A stretch of DNA of 64,000 nucleotides from JANNSX01 sp046348995 (GTDB lineage Bacteria; Pseudomonadota; Alphaproteobacteria; Rhizobiales; Hyphomicrobiaceae), in NCBI GenBank assembly GCA_046348995.1, contig JAXMDB010000009.1, positions 62,001 to 126,000 of the forward strand, written 5' to 3'. The position numbers were made by a program, and so were the translations under genes. Under the pieces are notes generated by a model. The model had not been told where the DNA came from and did no database searches. It was given only the letters and a program-made list of their open reading frames with translations. Below are positions 16,254-24,691 of the stretch, piece after piece (position 1 is the first letter of the stretch; each line of letters starts with the position of its first letter).

Positions 16254-17465
16254 ATGATTGGGGGACTGATGAAGACGACCAGTCGCTTCGCCATCGCCGC
16301 TGCGGCCAGCTTCTTGGTGGGTGGTTTTGCGCTGACCCCTGCGAAGGCGGCTGACCTTGGCGGCGACTGCTGTGCGGATCTCGAGGAGAGAGTCGCGGAG
16401 CTCGAGGCTACGACGGTCCGTAAGGGCAACAGGAAAGTGTCGGTGACCCTTTACGGTTGGGTCAACGCCGGCCTGACCTGGTACGACAACGGCGAAGAGT
16501 CCGACGCTTATGTCGTCGACACCGACACGGCTTCTTCCCGCATCGGCGTTCGGGGTTCGGGTCAGATCCGTCCCGGTCTCGAGGCTGGATACAAGATCGA
16601 GCTCAAGGCGGCTGGTGATGATCTCAGCGGCACGTTTGAGGACGACAACGACGACGGTGCCGGCGGTAAAGCGTCTGTCGACAACGTCCGCGTCCGGCAT
16701 GCCAGCTGGTACTTGAAGCATGATCAGCTCGGCACGTTGACCGTCGGTCAGACGGACAATGCGACGAACGGCATCGAGAGCATCGATCTTTCGGGCGCTG
16801 CGAGCTGGATCAGCTACAATGGCGCGCAGGACTGGAACTTCTCGTACGCCATCATCGATGATAGCCCGCTCCCGAATTTGATTTGGGGTCAGGTGCTTGA
16901 CGACTTCGACACAGGTCGTGGCAGCAATATCCGCTACGACTCGCCAGCCTTCGCGGGCTTCACCTTCTCCTCTTCGTGGGGTGAAGATGACCGCTGGGGT
17001 GTCGCTCTGCGCTACACGGGTGACTGGAATGGCCTGAGCGTGCAGGCTGGCGTCGGTTACGACAACAATACCGATGAGCAGGGGCCTGATGGCGAAGTCG
17101 AGACCTTCTTGGCCTCGGCGACGTTCTACCATGCCTCGTCCGGCCTGTTCGGTGTCGTCAGCTACGGCCAGCAGGACCACAACATCGTCGGTATCGACGA
17201 TGCCACCAACTGGTACGGCAAGCTTGGTATCCGCCGGAACTTCTTCGGCTACGGCGAGACCGCCCTCTACGGCGAGTACACGCATAGCGAAGACGTGACG
17301 CCCGGCACGTCTGCTGATCAGTGGGGCCTCGGTGTCGGTCAGGACATCGATGCTATCGGCGGCACGATGTATCTCGGCTACCGTAACTCGTCGGCGGATC
17401 TGGGACCTGGCATCACGGCGGAGGATCACAATCAGATCCTGACCGGCATGGTCCTTCCCTTCTGA
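16254..17465 (+). CDS. Porin, Omp2b-like (PF02530), first of a tandem pair
   Basis: A 403-residue outer-membrane beta-barrel. The signal peptide ends at TPAKA, about residue 31. The mature N-terminus has GGDCCADLEERVAELEATT, the helical periplasmic segment typical of Hyphomicrobiales porins, followed by alternating strands and a final Phe for BAM recognition. It should form a trimeric channel for small hydrophilic solutes. In-frame GTG and ATG codons lie at 16242, 16248, 16254 and 16269. I chose 16254 because GGAG is well spaced before it and the same MIGGL start is kept in porin 2, which lacks the ATG at 16269. Confidence 0.92.
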   Translation: MIGGLMKTTSRFAIAAAASFLVGGFALTPAKAADLGGDCCADLEERVAELEATTVRKGNRKVSVTLYGWVNAGLTWYDNGEESDAYVVDTDTASSRIGVRGSGQIRPGLEAGYKIELKAAGDDLSGTFEDDNDDGAGGKASVDNVRVRHASWYLKHDQLGTLTVGQTDNATNGIESIDLSGAASWISYNGAQDWNFSYAIIDDSPLPNLIWGQVLDDFDTGRGSNIRYDSPAFAGFTFSSSWGEDDRWGVALRYTGDWNGLSVQAGVGYDNNTDEQGPDGEVETFLASATFYHASSGLFGVVSYGQQDHNIVGIDDATNWYGKLGIRRNFFGYGETALYGEYTHSEDVTPGTSADQWGLGVGQDIDAIGGTMYLGYRNSSADLGPGITAEDHNQILTGMVLPF

Positions 17466-17486
17466 TCTGACACGACAATCGAACGG

Positions 17487-17512
17487 AAAGGGGCGCCTTC
17501 GGGCGCCCCTTT
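17487..17512 (+). terminator. Intrinsic terminator of porin 1
   Basis: An 11-base perfect stem, AAAGGGGCGCC and GGCGCCCCTTT, with a TTCG tetraloop and T-rich tail, 22 bases after the stop. It separates transcription of the two porin genes. Confidence 0.9.
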
Positions 17513-17861
17513 TCATTTGGGCTCGCCGATGCGATCGCTGTATTTGAAGGCGGAATTGGCCGGACTGACCCCGTCGTGGTGTTCTTGCGCCACATCCTTT
17601 GGCTCACGCGGGCACTAATGGGGCTGTGGATTGGGCTTCATTGGACTTGTTGCGGCCCTGCCACAAAGTGAGTCGAAAGCTGTGCTGGCGCTGGGATCAG
17701 GGTTTACGCGCTCATCCCCATCCGTTTAATGGACACAGCCTGACGCGACGTTCTCCAGTGGCTCGCAGTCGGGGCCCGTCTTTGAGGGACGGGAGTTCAA
17801 GTCAGCGGCCGTCGCCGCTGGAGTTGGGCGTCAGGTAGTAACTGGTGGAGTGGAGATGGAA
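17513..17861. other. Gap between the tandem porins
   Basis: About 350 bases with no convincing gene. The last 12 bases before the porin 2 start (GTGGAGATGGAA) are identical to those before porin 1, which marks the right edge of the duplicated unit. The rest differs from the porin 1 leader, so the two copies probably have separate control. Confidence 0.5.
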
Positions 17862-19094
17862 ATGATTGGGGGACTGAAGAGGACGACCAGTCACTTTGCC
17901 ATCGCCGCTTTGGCCAGCGTTTTGGTGGGTGGCGTTTTCGCGTCCCCTTCTAAGGCTGCTGACCTTGGTGGCGACTGCTGTGCGGATCTCGAGGAGCGCG
18001 TTGCTGAGCTCGAGGCGACCACAGTGCGCAAGGGCAACCGGAATGTGAGCGTCACGCTCTACGGTTGGGTCAACGCCGGCATCACTTGGTTCGACAACGG
18101 CGAAGAGTCGGACGCGTATGTCGTCGACACGGATACGGCATCGAGCCGCATCGGCGTCAAGGGCTCGGGCAAGATCAAGCCAGGTTGGGAAGCCGGCTAT
18201 CGCTTGGAGATCAAGGCCGCTGGCGACGATCTCTCGGGCACGGCTGAGAACGATCTCGATGACGGCACGGGCGCCTATAGCTCGACCGACTCGAACTCGA
18301 GCCTGGATGGCGTGCGTCTCCGTCAGGCCAATTGGTACATCAAGTCCGACCAGCTCGGTAAGGTGACCGTCGGTCAGCAGGACAGCGCGGCAAACGGCAT
18401 CGAGTCGATCGACCTTTCGGGTGCGGCGAGCTGGATCAGCTACAACGGCGCGCAGGACTGGAACTTCTCCTACGCGATCATCGGCGCCGGTGGTGCTTCG
18501 ACCGGTCTGATCTGGGCCAACGTTCTCGATGATTTCGATCGTGGCCGTGGCAGCTACATCCGCTATGACACCCCGGCCATCGCAGGCTTCACGGCCTCCG
18601 TGTCGTGGGGTGAGGATGACCGGTGGGCTGGCGCTCTCCGCTACTCGCAGGACTGGAATGGTCTCGCGGTCGAGGCGGGCATCGGTTACGAGAACAACAC
18701 CGATGAGCTCGGCCCCGGTGGTGAGGTCGAGACCTATCTGGCCTCGTTGTCTCTGTACCACTCGGCAACCGGCCTGTTCGGTGTCGTGAGCTACGGCGAG
18801 CAGGACGTGAACGTTGTCGGTATCGACAATGCCACGAACTGGTATGGCAAGATCGGCTGGAGGAAGAACATCTCCGGCATGGGTGAGACCGCGATCTACG
18901 GCGAGTACACCAAGAGCGAGGACGTGACGCCGGGTACGTCGGCTGATCAGTGGGGCGCTGGCGTCGGCCAGGACATCGACGCTGTCGGTGGCACGCTCTA
19001 CCTCGGCTATCGTCACTCCGAGGCCGATCTCGGCCCTGGCATCACGACCCAAGCCAACGATCAGGTTCTCGGCGGCATGGTTCTGCCCTTCTGA
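17862..19094 (+). CDS. Porin, Omp2b-like (PF02530), second of a tandem pair
   Basis: A 410-residue paralogue of porin 1, nearly colinear with it: same signal-peptide layout, same GGDCCADLEERVAELEATT segment and the same end VLPF. It differs mainly in surface loops, with an extra Ser/Asp-rich stretch near residues 135-148 (AYSSTDSNSSLDG) and Ala-for-Gly type changes in strands. The loops set pore size and phage or antibody contact, so the copies may differ in selectivity or be switched. The start at 17862 is preferred for the same reason as in porin 1. Confidence 0.92.
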   Translation: MIGGLKRTTSHFAIAALASVLVGGVFASPSKAADLGGDCCADLEERVAELEATTVRKGNRNVSVTLYGWVNAGITWFDNGEESDAYVVDTDTASSRIGVKGSGKIKPGWEAGYRLEIKAAGDDLSGTAENDLDDGTGAYSSTDSNSSLDGVRLRQANWYIKSDQLGKVTVGQQDSAANGIESIDLSGAASWISYNGAQDWNFSYAIIGAGGASTGLIWANVLDDFDRGRGSYIRYDTPAIAGFTASVSWGEDDRWAGALRYSQDWNGLAVEAGIGYENNTDELGPGGEVETYLASLSLYHSATGLFGVVSYGEQDVNVVGIDNATNWYGKIGWRKNISGMGETAIYGEYTKSEDVTPGTSADQWGAGVGQDIDAVGGTLYLGYRHSEADLGPGITTQANDQVLGGMVLPF

Positions 19095-19119
19095 TCTGAC
19101 GCAAACAAGCACAGGTTCC

Positions 19120-19145
19120 GAAAGGGGCGCTCCGGCGCCCCTTTC
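19120..19145 (+). terminator. Intrinsic terminator of porin 2
   Basis: An 11-base stem, GAAAGGGGCGC and GCGCCCCTTTC, with loop TCCG, followed by TCTTT. It lies 25 bases after the stop and is nearly the same as the porin 1 terminator, so it was duplicated along with the gene. Confidence 0.9.
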
Positions 19146-19438
19146 TCTTTGTGCCATCGCGATTTATGACGTCGGCTGCATCTCGACCCGGATGTGGACA
19201 ACGTGTGGAGAACGTGCGTCGTGCAGGACCCTGTCCGGGGCGAGGGTGACGCAGCGCTACAACACAGTGATTCTGTTTTGAGTGTTGTGCGCGCAATCTG
19301 TTGCGACGTAGCCACGTTTGCAGCTGCGCAGACGCGTTTCACAACGTACAATCAATAGGTTAGACAATTCCGCCGACTTGTTGCGTGGCGCGTCGCGATG
19401 GCGCATTGTGCGTCTGCTGCGGAGCGCGGGTTGTTGCG
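19146..19438. other. Gap after porin 2
   Basis: About 290 bases without a supported gene. A TGTGGACAA sequence resembles one DnaA box but stands alone. No repeat or RNA gene is seen. Confidence 0.4.
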
Positions 19439-19738
19439 ATGATCGGGTCTAGAACCATTGTCGGTATGTTGGCGTTGCTGCTGATGGTCGTCAGCGCGCA
19501 CGCGTTTCAGGAGACCGCGCCGGGGCAAACTCCGGTGCCGACATCCGCGACGTCCGCTTCGGGGGACGAGTCCGGCTTGGGTCTCGCGGATGAGGAGGGA
19601 GCCACCACTCCCAGCTCGGTCGCCAGCGGCGGACCTAACCTCAATTTCGGGCTCGAGCTCCTCTACGGCGGCAAAGCCTCGCCGAGTGCCGTGCCGGACG
19701 ATGATCCGGTCGGGCTCCGCTTGCGCCATACATTCTGA
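19439..19738 (+). CDS. Small secreted hypothetical protein
   Basis: A 99-residue protein with a clear signal peptide (MIGSRTIVGMLALLLMVVSA, cleavage after AHA). It is followed by a Thr/Ser/Gly-rich low-complexity region and a C-terminus LNFGLELLYGG...RLRHTF ending in Phe. The short beta-like end with a final Phe suggests an outer-membrane or envelope association. No family is recognised. The frame is open further upstream to 19385, but the signal peptide fixes the start at 19439. It lies downstream of the porins but is separated from them by a terminator. Confidence 0.6.
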   Translation: MIGSRTIVGMLALLLMVVSAHAFQETAPGQTPVPTSATSASGDESGLGLADEEGATTPSSVASGGPNLNFGLELLYGGKASPSAVPDDDPVGLRLRHTF

Positions 19739-20320
19739 TGGTCACCGGCTGATCTGCGCTCACGGTCGCTGACCGCGCGGGACGCGCGCCTCTGCAATAG
19801 CCGGCGGTCACCCACTGCTTTCGCTACGGTGCCGCCTGCCGTTCACATCGGTGAGCGGCACGGCGGTCGCGCGTGCCGAGCATGCATTGCCGAAGAGGGG
19901 CGCCGAGACCTGCGTACCGTCGGGTGGGCAAGCCGGCGCTCAAATAGGCGATCGCGACGCTCGTGCCCGGCCGATGTGCGGACCCGCTGGCGGGAATCTG
20001 GCTGGCGGCGATCGCTGGGGTGAGCCCACTCACCATCTCGTCGCGCGTGCCGGCCAGCATGCGTGCTGCAGTCCTGACACGGGTCTTGGTGCCGCGGTGC
20101 AACAGCTACGGTTTCGGCCCGCACCAATGATTCTGATCATCCAGGTGCGGGCGCGCAATCGGGTCAGGGGGTAGACAGCAATGCCGGGATCATTCCCGCG
20201 CGGCGGCCCGCGTGCGTCGAGCCGTCCTATTCATACCGCTCTCGCACCAGACGCTGCGATTCCCAAGACCATCGGCGGTGTCGTTGGACCGCTGCCGCAT
20301 CACCCGCCGATGAAGCCCGA
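19739..20320. other. Gap without recognisable gene
   Basis: About 580 bases. Several overlapping frames of 80-107 codons occur on both strands, but none has a ribosome-binding site, conserved domain or coherent composition. It could be a decayed gene. No RNA gene, hairpin family or promoter is evident. Confidence 0.4.
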
Positions 20321-20878
20321 TCACCCGATGACGACGAGGGCGCCGATGCGGCTGTCGCGGACGATGGCGATGGCGCGATCGATCGTCATGCCGTTGGCCT
20401 GTGCGGTTGCGAGCGGATGAACAGCGCGGCGCATCTCGACGATCGGCCGGCGGCCGCCGTCCTGCAGGTGGACGCGGCAGGCGAGCCCGCTCGCATCCGG
20501 AAAGCCCGGTACGGCGTTGGCGATCTCGCCCTCGAAGGGGCCGAGATGGCTGTTCTTCGCCGCGTCGAAATTCTGGAAATAGGTCTTGAAGTCGTCGCCC
20601 CCGACCTCGGCCCAGACGCCGAAGCCGAAATGATCGTCGTACCCCGCGATCGGCAGCTGCATCACGGCTCGCAGGAAGAAGCGGCTCTCGTCGATGACGC
20701 AGAGATCGGAGCCGAGCCGTGCCCGCGATGCGCGCTCAGCCTCCGGCAGTCGCGCGTAAGGGTGAGGCGAGGAGAAGGTGAGCTCGGGCAAACCCTGATG
20801 GAGCTTCGAGCACGATCCGCAGCGATAGCGGATGCTCGGTGGCTTGCGCCAAACGGTCTCGGCGGCGGGGAGCGTCAT
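20321..20878 (-). CDS. DUF2199 domain protein
   Basis: A 185-residue protein. A CGSCSKLHQGLPEL motif near residue 21 suggests a metal-binding N-terminal turn. The middle (DLCVIDESRFFLRAVMQLPI and GFGVWAEV) matches the DUF2199 family; the C-terminus is IVRDSRIGALVVIG. The function of the family is unknown and it is probably cytoplasmic. The start at 20878 follows GAGG at suitable spacing; an upstream ATG at 20911 would add 11 residues. It is divergent from the YARHG-type gene. Confidence 0.8.
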   Translation of the reverse strand: MTLPAAETVWRKPPSIRYRCGSCSKLHQGLPELTFSSPHPYARLPEAERASRARLGSDLCVIDESRFFLRAVMQLPIAGYDDHFGFGVWAEVGGDDFKTYFQNFDAAKNSHLGPFEGEIANAVPGFPDASGLACRVHLQDGGRRPIVEMRRAVHPLATAQANGMTIDRAIAIVRDSRIGALVVIG

Positions 20879-21091
20879 GGACGGCCTCAAGCAAGCGTGC
20901 GACTCAGCCATCTTGACGTCGAAGGTGTGAATGAGACGTTACCGGATGTGCTGTTCCGGTACGTTCATAGGGAGGTGTCGATGAGGCAAGGTCATGGCGC
21001 AAGTCGAGCGGGTTCAGGCCGGGTTCATGTCGCGGCTGCCATAAGTGCGGCCGACGGGGGGCAAACGCCGTCACCACGAAGGGCTGATCCC

Positions 21092-21442
21092 ATGCTGCGT
21101 AAGTATCCGGAATCCGTGCTTCTGATCGTCGTCGCCGTGCTGCTGTTCCTGATGGGAGCGATGAACGGGGCGAAGGCCGATTGCTTCGAAGGCATCGGCT
21201 GCACCGACAGCGACTATTTCTCCCGCAACGAACTCAAGACTCTGAGCTGCCAGAACCTCTGGCACGTCCGCAATCGCATCTACGACGAGAACGGATATTG
21301 CTTCAAGACGAAGAGGGGCCGCGCGAACTTCTCGAACGCGGGATGCAAGTACTGGAACCAGGCCGCCGTGCCACTCAATGCCTACGAGCGCAAGAACGTT
21401 CAGACGATCCGCAGCGTCGAGCGGTGGAAGGGCTGCGACTGA
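21092..21442 (+). CDS. Small secreted YARHG-domain-like protein
   Basis: A 116-residue protein with a signal peptide or anchor helix (residues 8-30, ending AKA) and a cysteine-rich body. YFSRNELKTLSCQNLWHVRN and the following GYCFKTKRG...NAGCKY agree with the YARHG extracellular domain. Six cysteines in the mature part could form disulfides. The start follows GAAGGG. The function of the domain is unknown; it is commonly found in secreted proteins of envelope-rich bacteria. The sulfotransferase gene begins 43 bases later, so co-transcription is possible. Confidence 0.78.
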   Translation: MLRKYPESVLLIVVAVLLFLMGAMNGAKADCFEGIGCTDSDYFSRNELKTLSCQNLWHVRNRIYDENGYCFKTKRGRANFSNAGCKYWNQAAVPLNAYERKNVQTIRSVERWKGCD

Positions 21443-21485
21443 GCGGGCTTTGAGCGGTGCAAGCGGTGCGTGCTAGCGTGAGGGC

Positions 21486-22178
21486 ATGATCCTCAGTCAC
21501 GCTCACCGCTTCATCTACATCAAGACCTACAAGACCGCCTCGACCTCGATCGAGGCGGCATTGTCGGAAGTCTGCGGACCCGACGACGTCATCACGGAAG
21601 CGAGCGAGCAGCTGCGGGGCGCGCGCAAGCAGCGGGCGGCGCAGAACTATCGGCTCGATCATCCTGCGGTCCCGAAGCGCGCGCTCTGGAAAAAGCTGCT
21701 CGGCCGCCCGGAACGCTACTATCACCCCTCCATCGGCTACTACGAGCACATGCCGGCCTGGCGCGTCCGCACGTATGTCGGCGAGGACATTTGGCGCCGC
21801 TACTACAAGTTTTCCTTCGAGCGCAATCCGTGGGACCGGCAGGTCTCCTGGTATCACTACAAGACGAAGAGCAAGACCGACAAACCGTCCTTCGATGCCT
21901 TCAACCGCGATCGCAAACGCGCCTATGTCGAGAACTTCGACCTCTACACCGAGGACGGCAAGATCACGCTCGACTTCGTCGGCCGCTACGAGGATCTCGA
22001 CGCCGGATTCGCCAAGGTGCTTTCCGCGATCGGTCTTAAGGGACGTGTGACGCTCCCGCGCACGAACGTCTCCAAGGTCAAGGAAGTCGACTATCGCAGC
22101 TTCTACACGGCCGAGAGCCAGGCGATAATCGGCAGCTGGTACCAGCGCGAGATCGCGCATTTCGGGTACGAGTTCTGA
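21486..22178 (+). CDS. Sulfotransferase family 2 protein
   Basis: A 230-residue PAPS-dependent sulfotransferase. The 5'-phosphosulfate loop is IYIKTYKTASTSIE (residues 10-23), and the 3'-phosphate site is FSFERNPWDRQVSWY (about 109-123). It should move a sulfate group from PAPS to a sugar or lipid acceptor, most likely an envelope glycan; the acceptor is unknown. It is single-domain, without membrane helix. No PAPS-synthesis gene is nearby. Confidence 0.85.
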   Translation: MILSHAHRFIYIKTYKTASTSIEAALSEVCGPDDVITEASEQLRGARKQRAAQNYRLDHPAVPKRALWKKLLGRPERYYHPSIGYYEHMPAWRVRTYVGEDIWRRYYKFSFERNPWDRQVSWYHYKTKSKTDKPSFDAFNRDRKRAYVENFDLYTEDGKITLDFVGRYEDLDAGFAKVLSAIGLKGRVTLPRTNVSKVKEVDYRSFYTAESQAIIGSWYQREIAHFGYEF

Positions 22179-22202
22179 CGGTTCTCGCGGACGCGTTTGC
22201 CC

Positions 22203-22240
22203 GTAGGGCGGGTTGAGCCCGTCAGGGCGAAGCCCGTCCT
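22203..22240. repeat. GTAGGGCGG-type intergenic repeat
   Basis: The sequence GTAGGGCGGGTTGAGCC, followed by an arm with GGGCGAAGCCCG, matches the ends of the larger palindrome at 51916-52003. It is a partial copy of the same family between the sulfotransferase and the next gene. Confidence 0.55.
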
Positions 22241-22328
22241 GGTGGGCACAGTGCGCCGTCCGCCCACCCCGTAACCGTGTGTCGCCGTGCCGCTTTCCGG
22301 CGGGCGTCCGCTCGACCATAGTCCTCGC

Positions 22329-23624
22329 ATGGACACGATCGATACCTTTCAACGCCTCGCCGTGGCGCTTGCCATCGGCACGCTCGTCGGCGTCGAGCGC
22401 GGGTGGAGCGAGCGCGAGGAAGGGGAGGGGGAGCGCGCGGCGGGCTTGCGCACGCATGCGCTGCTCGGACTGCTCGGGGGCGTCTGGGGTGCGCTCGTCG
22501 CGGGAAGCGGCCCCGGCGGCCTCATCGCGCTGGCGCTCGCCTTCACTGTCGTTGCGGCGGCCTTCACGATCTTCCGTTTGCGCGAGGTGACGCGGGAGGG
22601 CCGCTACGGCGCCACGACCCTCGTCGGCGGATTGCTCGTGTTCTCGCTCGGCGCCTTCGCGGTGCTTGGCAACATGGCGGCGGCAGCCGCTGGTGGTGTC
22701 GCCGCGACCGCCCTGCTCGCCTTGAAGGGCGCTCTGCACGGCTGGCTGCAACGGCTGACCTGGGCCGAGCTGCGCGCGACGCTCCTGCTGCTCGCCATGA
22801 GCGTCATTCTCTTGCCGATCCTGCCCGATCGCGGCCTCGGCCCCTACGCTGCGCTCAATCCACGTCAGCTCTGGCTGATGACGATCATGCTCGCGGCGGT
22901 CGCCTTCGTCGGCTACATCGCCGTCAAGGTCGCGGGCGAGCGTCGCGGCATCGCCTTGACTGGCATCGCCGGCGGCCTCGTCTCCTCGACGGCGGTGACG
23001 GTGACGTTGTCGCGCCTCGCCCGCGAGAATCCGGTGCTGAGCCGTGTCTGCCTCTCCGGCATGGCGCTCTCGAGTGGCACGATGGTCCTGCGCGTGCTCG
23101 CCATCGTCGCGCTGCTCAACAGCGCGCTGCTCGCGTGGCTTGCGGCTCCGCTGGCTGCGGCGAGTGTGACACTCTGGGCCTCGGGTTTCTTCTTCATGAG
23201 CCACGAGCCGGAGGATAAAGGCGGCGCCACGCCCTTGAAGCTCGGCAATCCGTTCGAGCTCATGACCGTGCTGCAGTTTGGCGCCATGCTCGCCGTCATC
23301 GTCTTCGTCGCCAAGGTGCTGGCGGCGACCGTCGGGCCGCAAGCGGTTTTGGCGCTCGCCGCAGTGTCGGGCATCGCCGACGTCGACGCCATTACGCTCT
23401 CGATGACGGAGTTGGCGCGAGGCGATCTCGGACCGGCGGTGGCCTCGCTCGCGATCCTCGTGGCCCTGGCCGTCAATACCGTCACGAAGGTGCTCTACGC
23501 CTGGATCGGGGGCGGCCGGCCGATCGGACTGCGCTTCGCGCTCATCTCCGGCTTGACGCTTGGCGCCGGTACGCTCGCCTTCGTCCTCGGGCAGAGCCTG
23601 GGCGGCGTCCGTCCCGGGCTCTGA
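22329..23624 (+). CDS. MgtC/SapB and DUF4010 membrane protein
   Basis: A 431-residue, very hydrophobic protein. The first 150 residues form an MgtC/SapB-like domain (LAIGTLVGVERGW, AAGLRTHALLG) and the rest a DUF4010 domain with ADVDAITLSM. About 12-13 transmembrane helices are expected in the inner membrane. MgtC-domain proteins are tied to Mg2+ starvation and inhibition of the F-ATPase, but for this fusion the activity is unproven. The start at 22329 (MDTIDTF) lies at the beginning of the first helix. It stands alone. Confidence 0.85.
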   Translation: MDTIDTFQRLAVALAIGTLVGVERGWSEREEGEGERAAGLRTHALLGLLGGVWGALVAGSGPGGLIALALAFTVVAAAFTIFRLREVTREGRYGATTLVGGLLVFSLGAFAVLGNMAAAAAGGVAATALLALKGALHGWLQRLTWAELRATLLLLAMSVILLPILPDRGLGPYAALNPRQLWLMTIMLAAVAFVGYIAVKVAGERRGIALTGIAGGLVSSTAVTVTLSRLARENPVLSRVCLSGMALSSGTMVLRVLAIVALLNSALLAWLAAPLAAASVTLWASGFFFMSHEPEDKGGATPLKLGNPFELMTVLQFGAMLAVIVFVAKVLAATVGPQAVLALAAVSGIADVDAITLSMTELARGDLGPAVASLAILVALAVNTVTKVLYAWIGGGRPIGLRFALISGLTLGAGTLAFVLGQSLGGVRPGL

Positions 23625-23695
23625 CGCCGGTTAGGCTTTTGGTAAGGGGGGAGGATTACCGTCGCGCCCAGACGATTTGCTGTTTGGAGCCGGGC

Positions 23696-24691
23696 ATGGG
23701 CGAGCTGAACCTCAATCTGGATGAGCTCTTGGGCGCTGGCGCCGTGAGAGCCGAGGACGTCCTCAAGCTTCGCCGGAGCTTCTATCCCGACGGCCACATC
23801 AGCCCCGCCGAGGCGGAGGCGCTGTTCACCATCAACCGGGCCTGCCCCGAGCAGGACGCCGAGTGGTCCGACTTCTTCTGCGAGGTCATGACGGATTTCG
23901 TCGTGCAGCAGGCGCTACCCCAAGGCTACGTCACGGCCGAGAATGCTGACTGGCTCATCGATCGCATCTCCGAGGACGGCGTCGTCCAGACGATGACGGA
24001 GCTCGAGGCGCTCATCCGCATCCTCGATTCCGCGCGTTGGGCGCCGGAGAAGCTCGTCCGCTTCGCGCTCGAGCAGGTGAAGCACGCCGTCGTCGAGGGC
24101 ACCGGCCCGTTGCGGGCGGGAACCCATCTCGAGCCCGGCCGCATCAGCGAGGGGGAGACGGCGCTCGTCCGCCGGATCCTCTATGCGATGGGTGGCGAGG
24201 GCAATATCGGCATCACGCGCGCCGAGGCCGAGGTGCTTTTCGACATCAACGATGCGACGGCGGGGGGGACGGACGATCCGGCGTGGTCGGACCTGTTCGT
24301 CAAGGCGATCGCCAATTACCTCATGTCCGCGTCCGGCTACGCGGTGCCGAGCCGCGAGGAGGCGTTGCATCAGGAGGAGTGGCTCGAGGAGCGCGGCGAG
24401 CTCACCTTGGGCAGCATGCTCTCCAATCTCGCGAGCGGCGGTTTCGCGAAGATGTTCTCCGCCTACAAGGAGCAGTCCTGGGAGGAGCAGGCGCTGGAGC
24501 GCATCGAGCAGCAGCGCATCGCGATGATCACGTCGGAAGCGGTGACGGAGCCCGAAGCCTCTTGGCTCGCCGAGCGCATCAACCGCGATGGCGATCTGCA
24601 CGAGAACGAGAAGGCACTCGTCGCGTTCTTGAAGCAAACGAGCCCGCACTTGCACGAGAGCCTGCAGCCGCTGCTCGATCGCGCGGCTTAA
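23696..24691 (+). CDS. Unrecognised protein with internal helical repeats
   Basis: A 331-residue acidic, soluble protein without signal peptide or membrane helix. It is built of repeated units. ISPAEAEALFTINRAC...WSDFF (from residue 35) recurs as ITRAEAEVLFDINDAT...WSDLF (from about 173). YVTAENADWLIDRISEDG recurs as AVTEPEASWLAERINRDG (from about 281). The units look like pairs of helices with Asp/Gly turns, somewhat like EF-hands but lacking the full loop. Start ATG follows GGAG. It may be a scaffold or calcium-responsive protein. It converges with the nucleotide cyclase gene, the two stop codons overlapping. Confidence 0.7.
   Translation: MGELNLNLDELLGAGAVRAEDVLKLRRSFYPDGHISPAEAEALFTINRACPEQDAEWSDFFCEVMTDFVVQQALPQGYVTAENADWLIDRISEDGVVQTMTELEALIRILDSARWAPEKLVRFALEQVKHAVVEGTGPLRAGTHLEPGRISEGETALVRRILYAMGGEGNIGITRAEAEVLFDINDATAGGTDDPAWSDLFVKAIANYLMSASGYAVPSREEALHQEEWLEERGELTLGSMLSNLASGGFAKMFSAYKEQSWEEQALERIEQQRIAMITSEAVTEPEASWLAERINRDGDLHENEKALVAFLKQTSPHLHESLQPLLDRAA

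Noticed and set aside
19190..19215. DnaA-box-like TGTGGACAA
   Set aside because: A single box with one mismatch, without further boxes, an AT-rich unwinding region or replication genes, does not support an origin.
21375..23342. Minus-strand frame of 655 codons
   Set aside because: It runs antisense through the sulfotransferase and MgtC/DUF4010 genes with Arg/Asp/Gly-rich low-complexity content and no recognisable fold.
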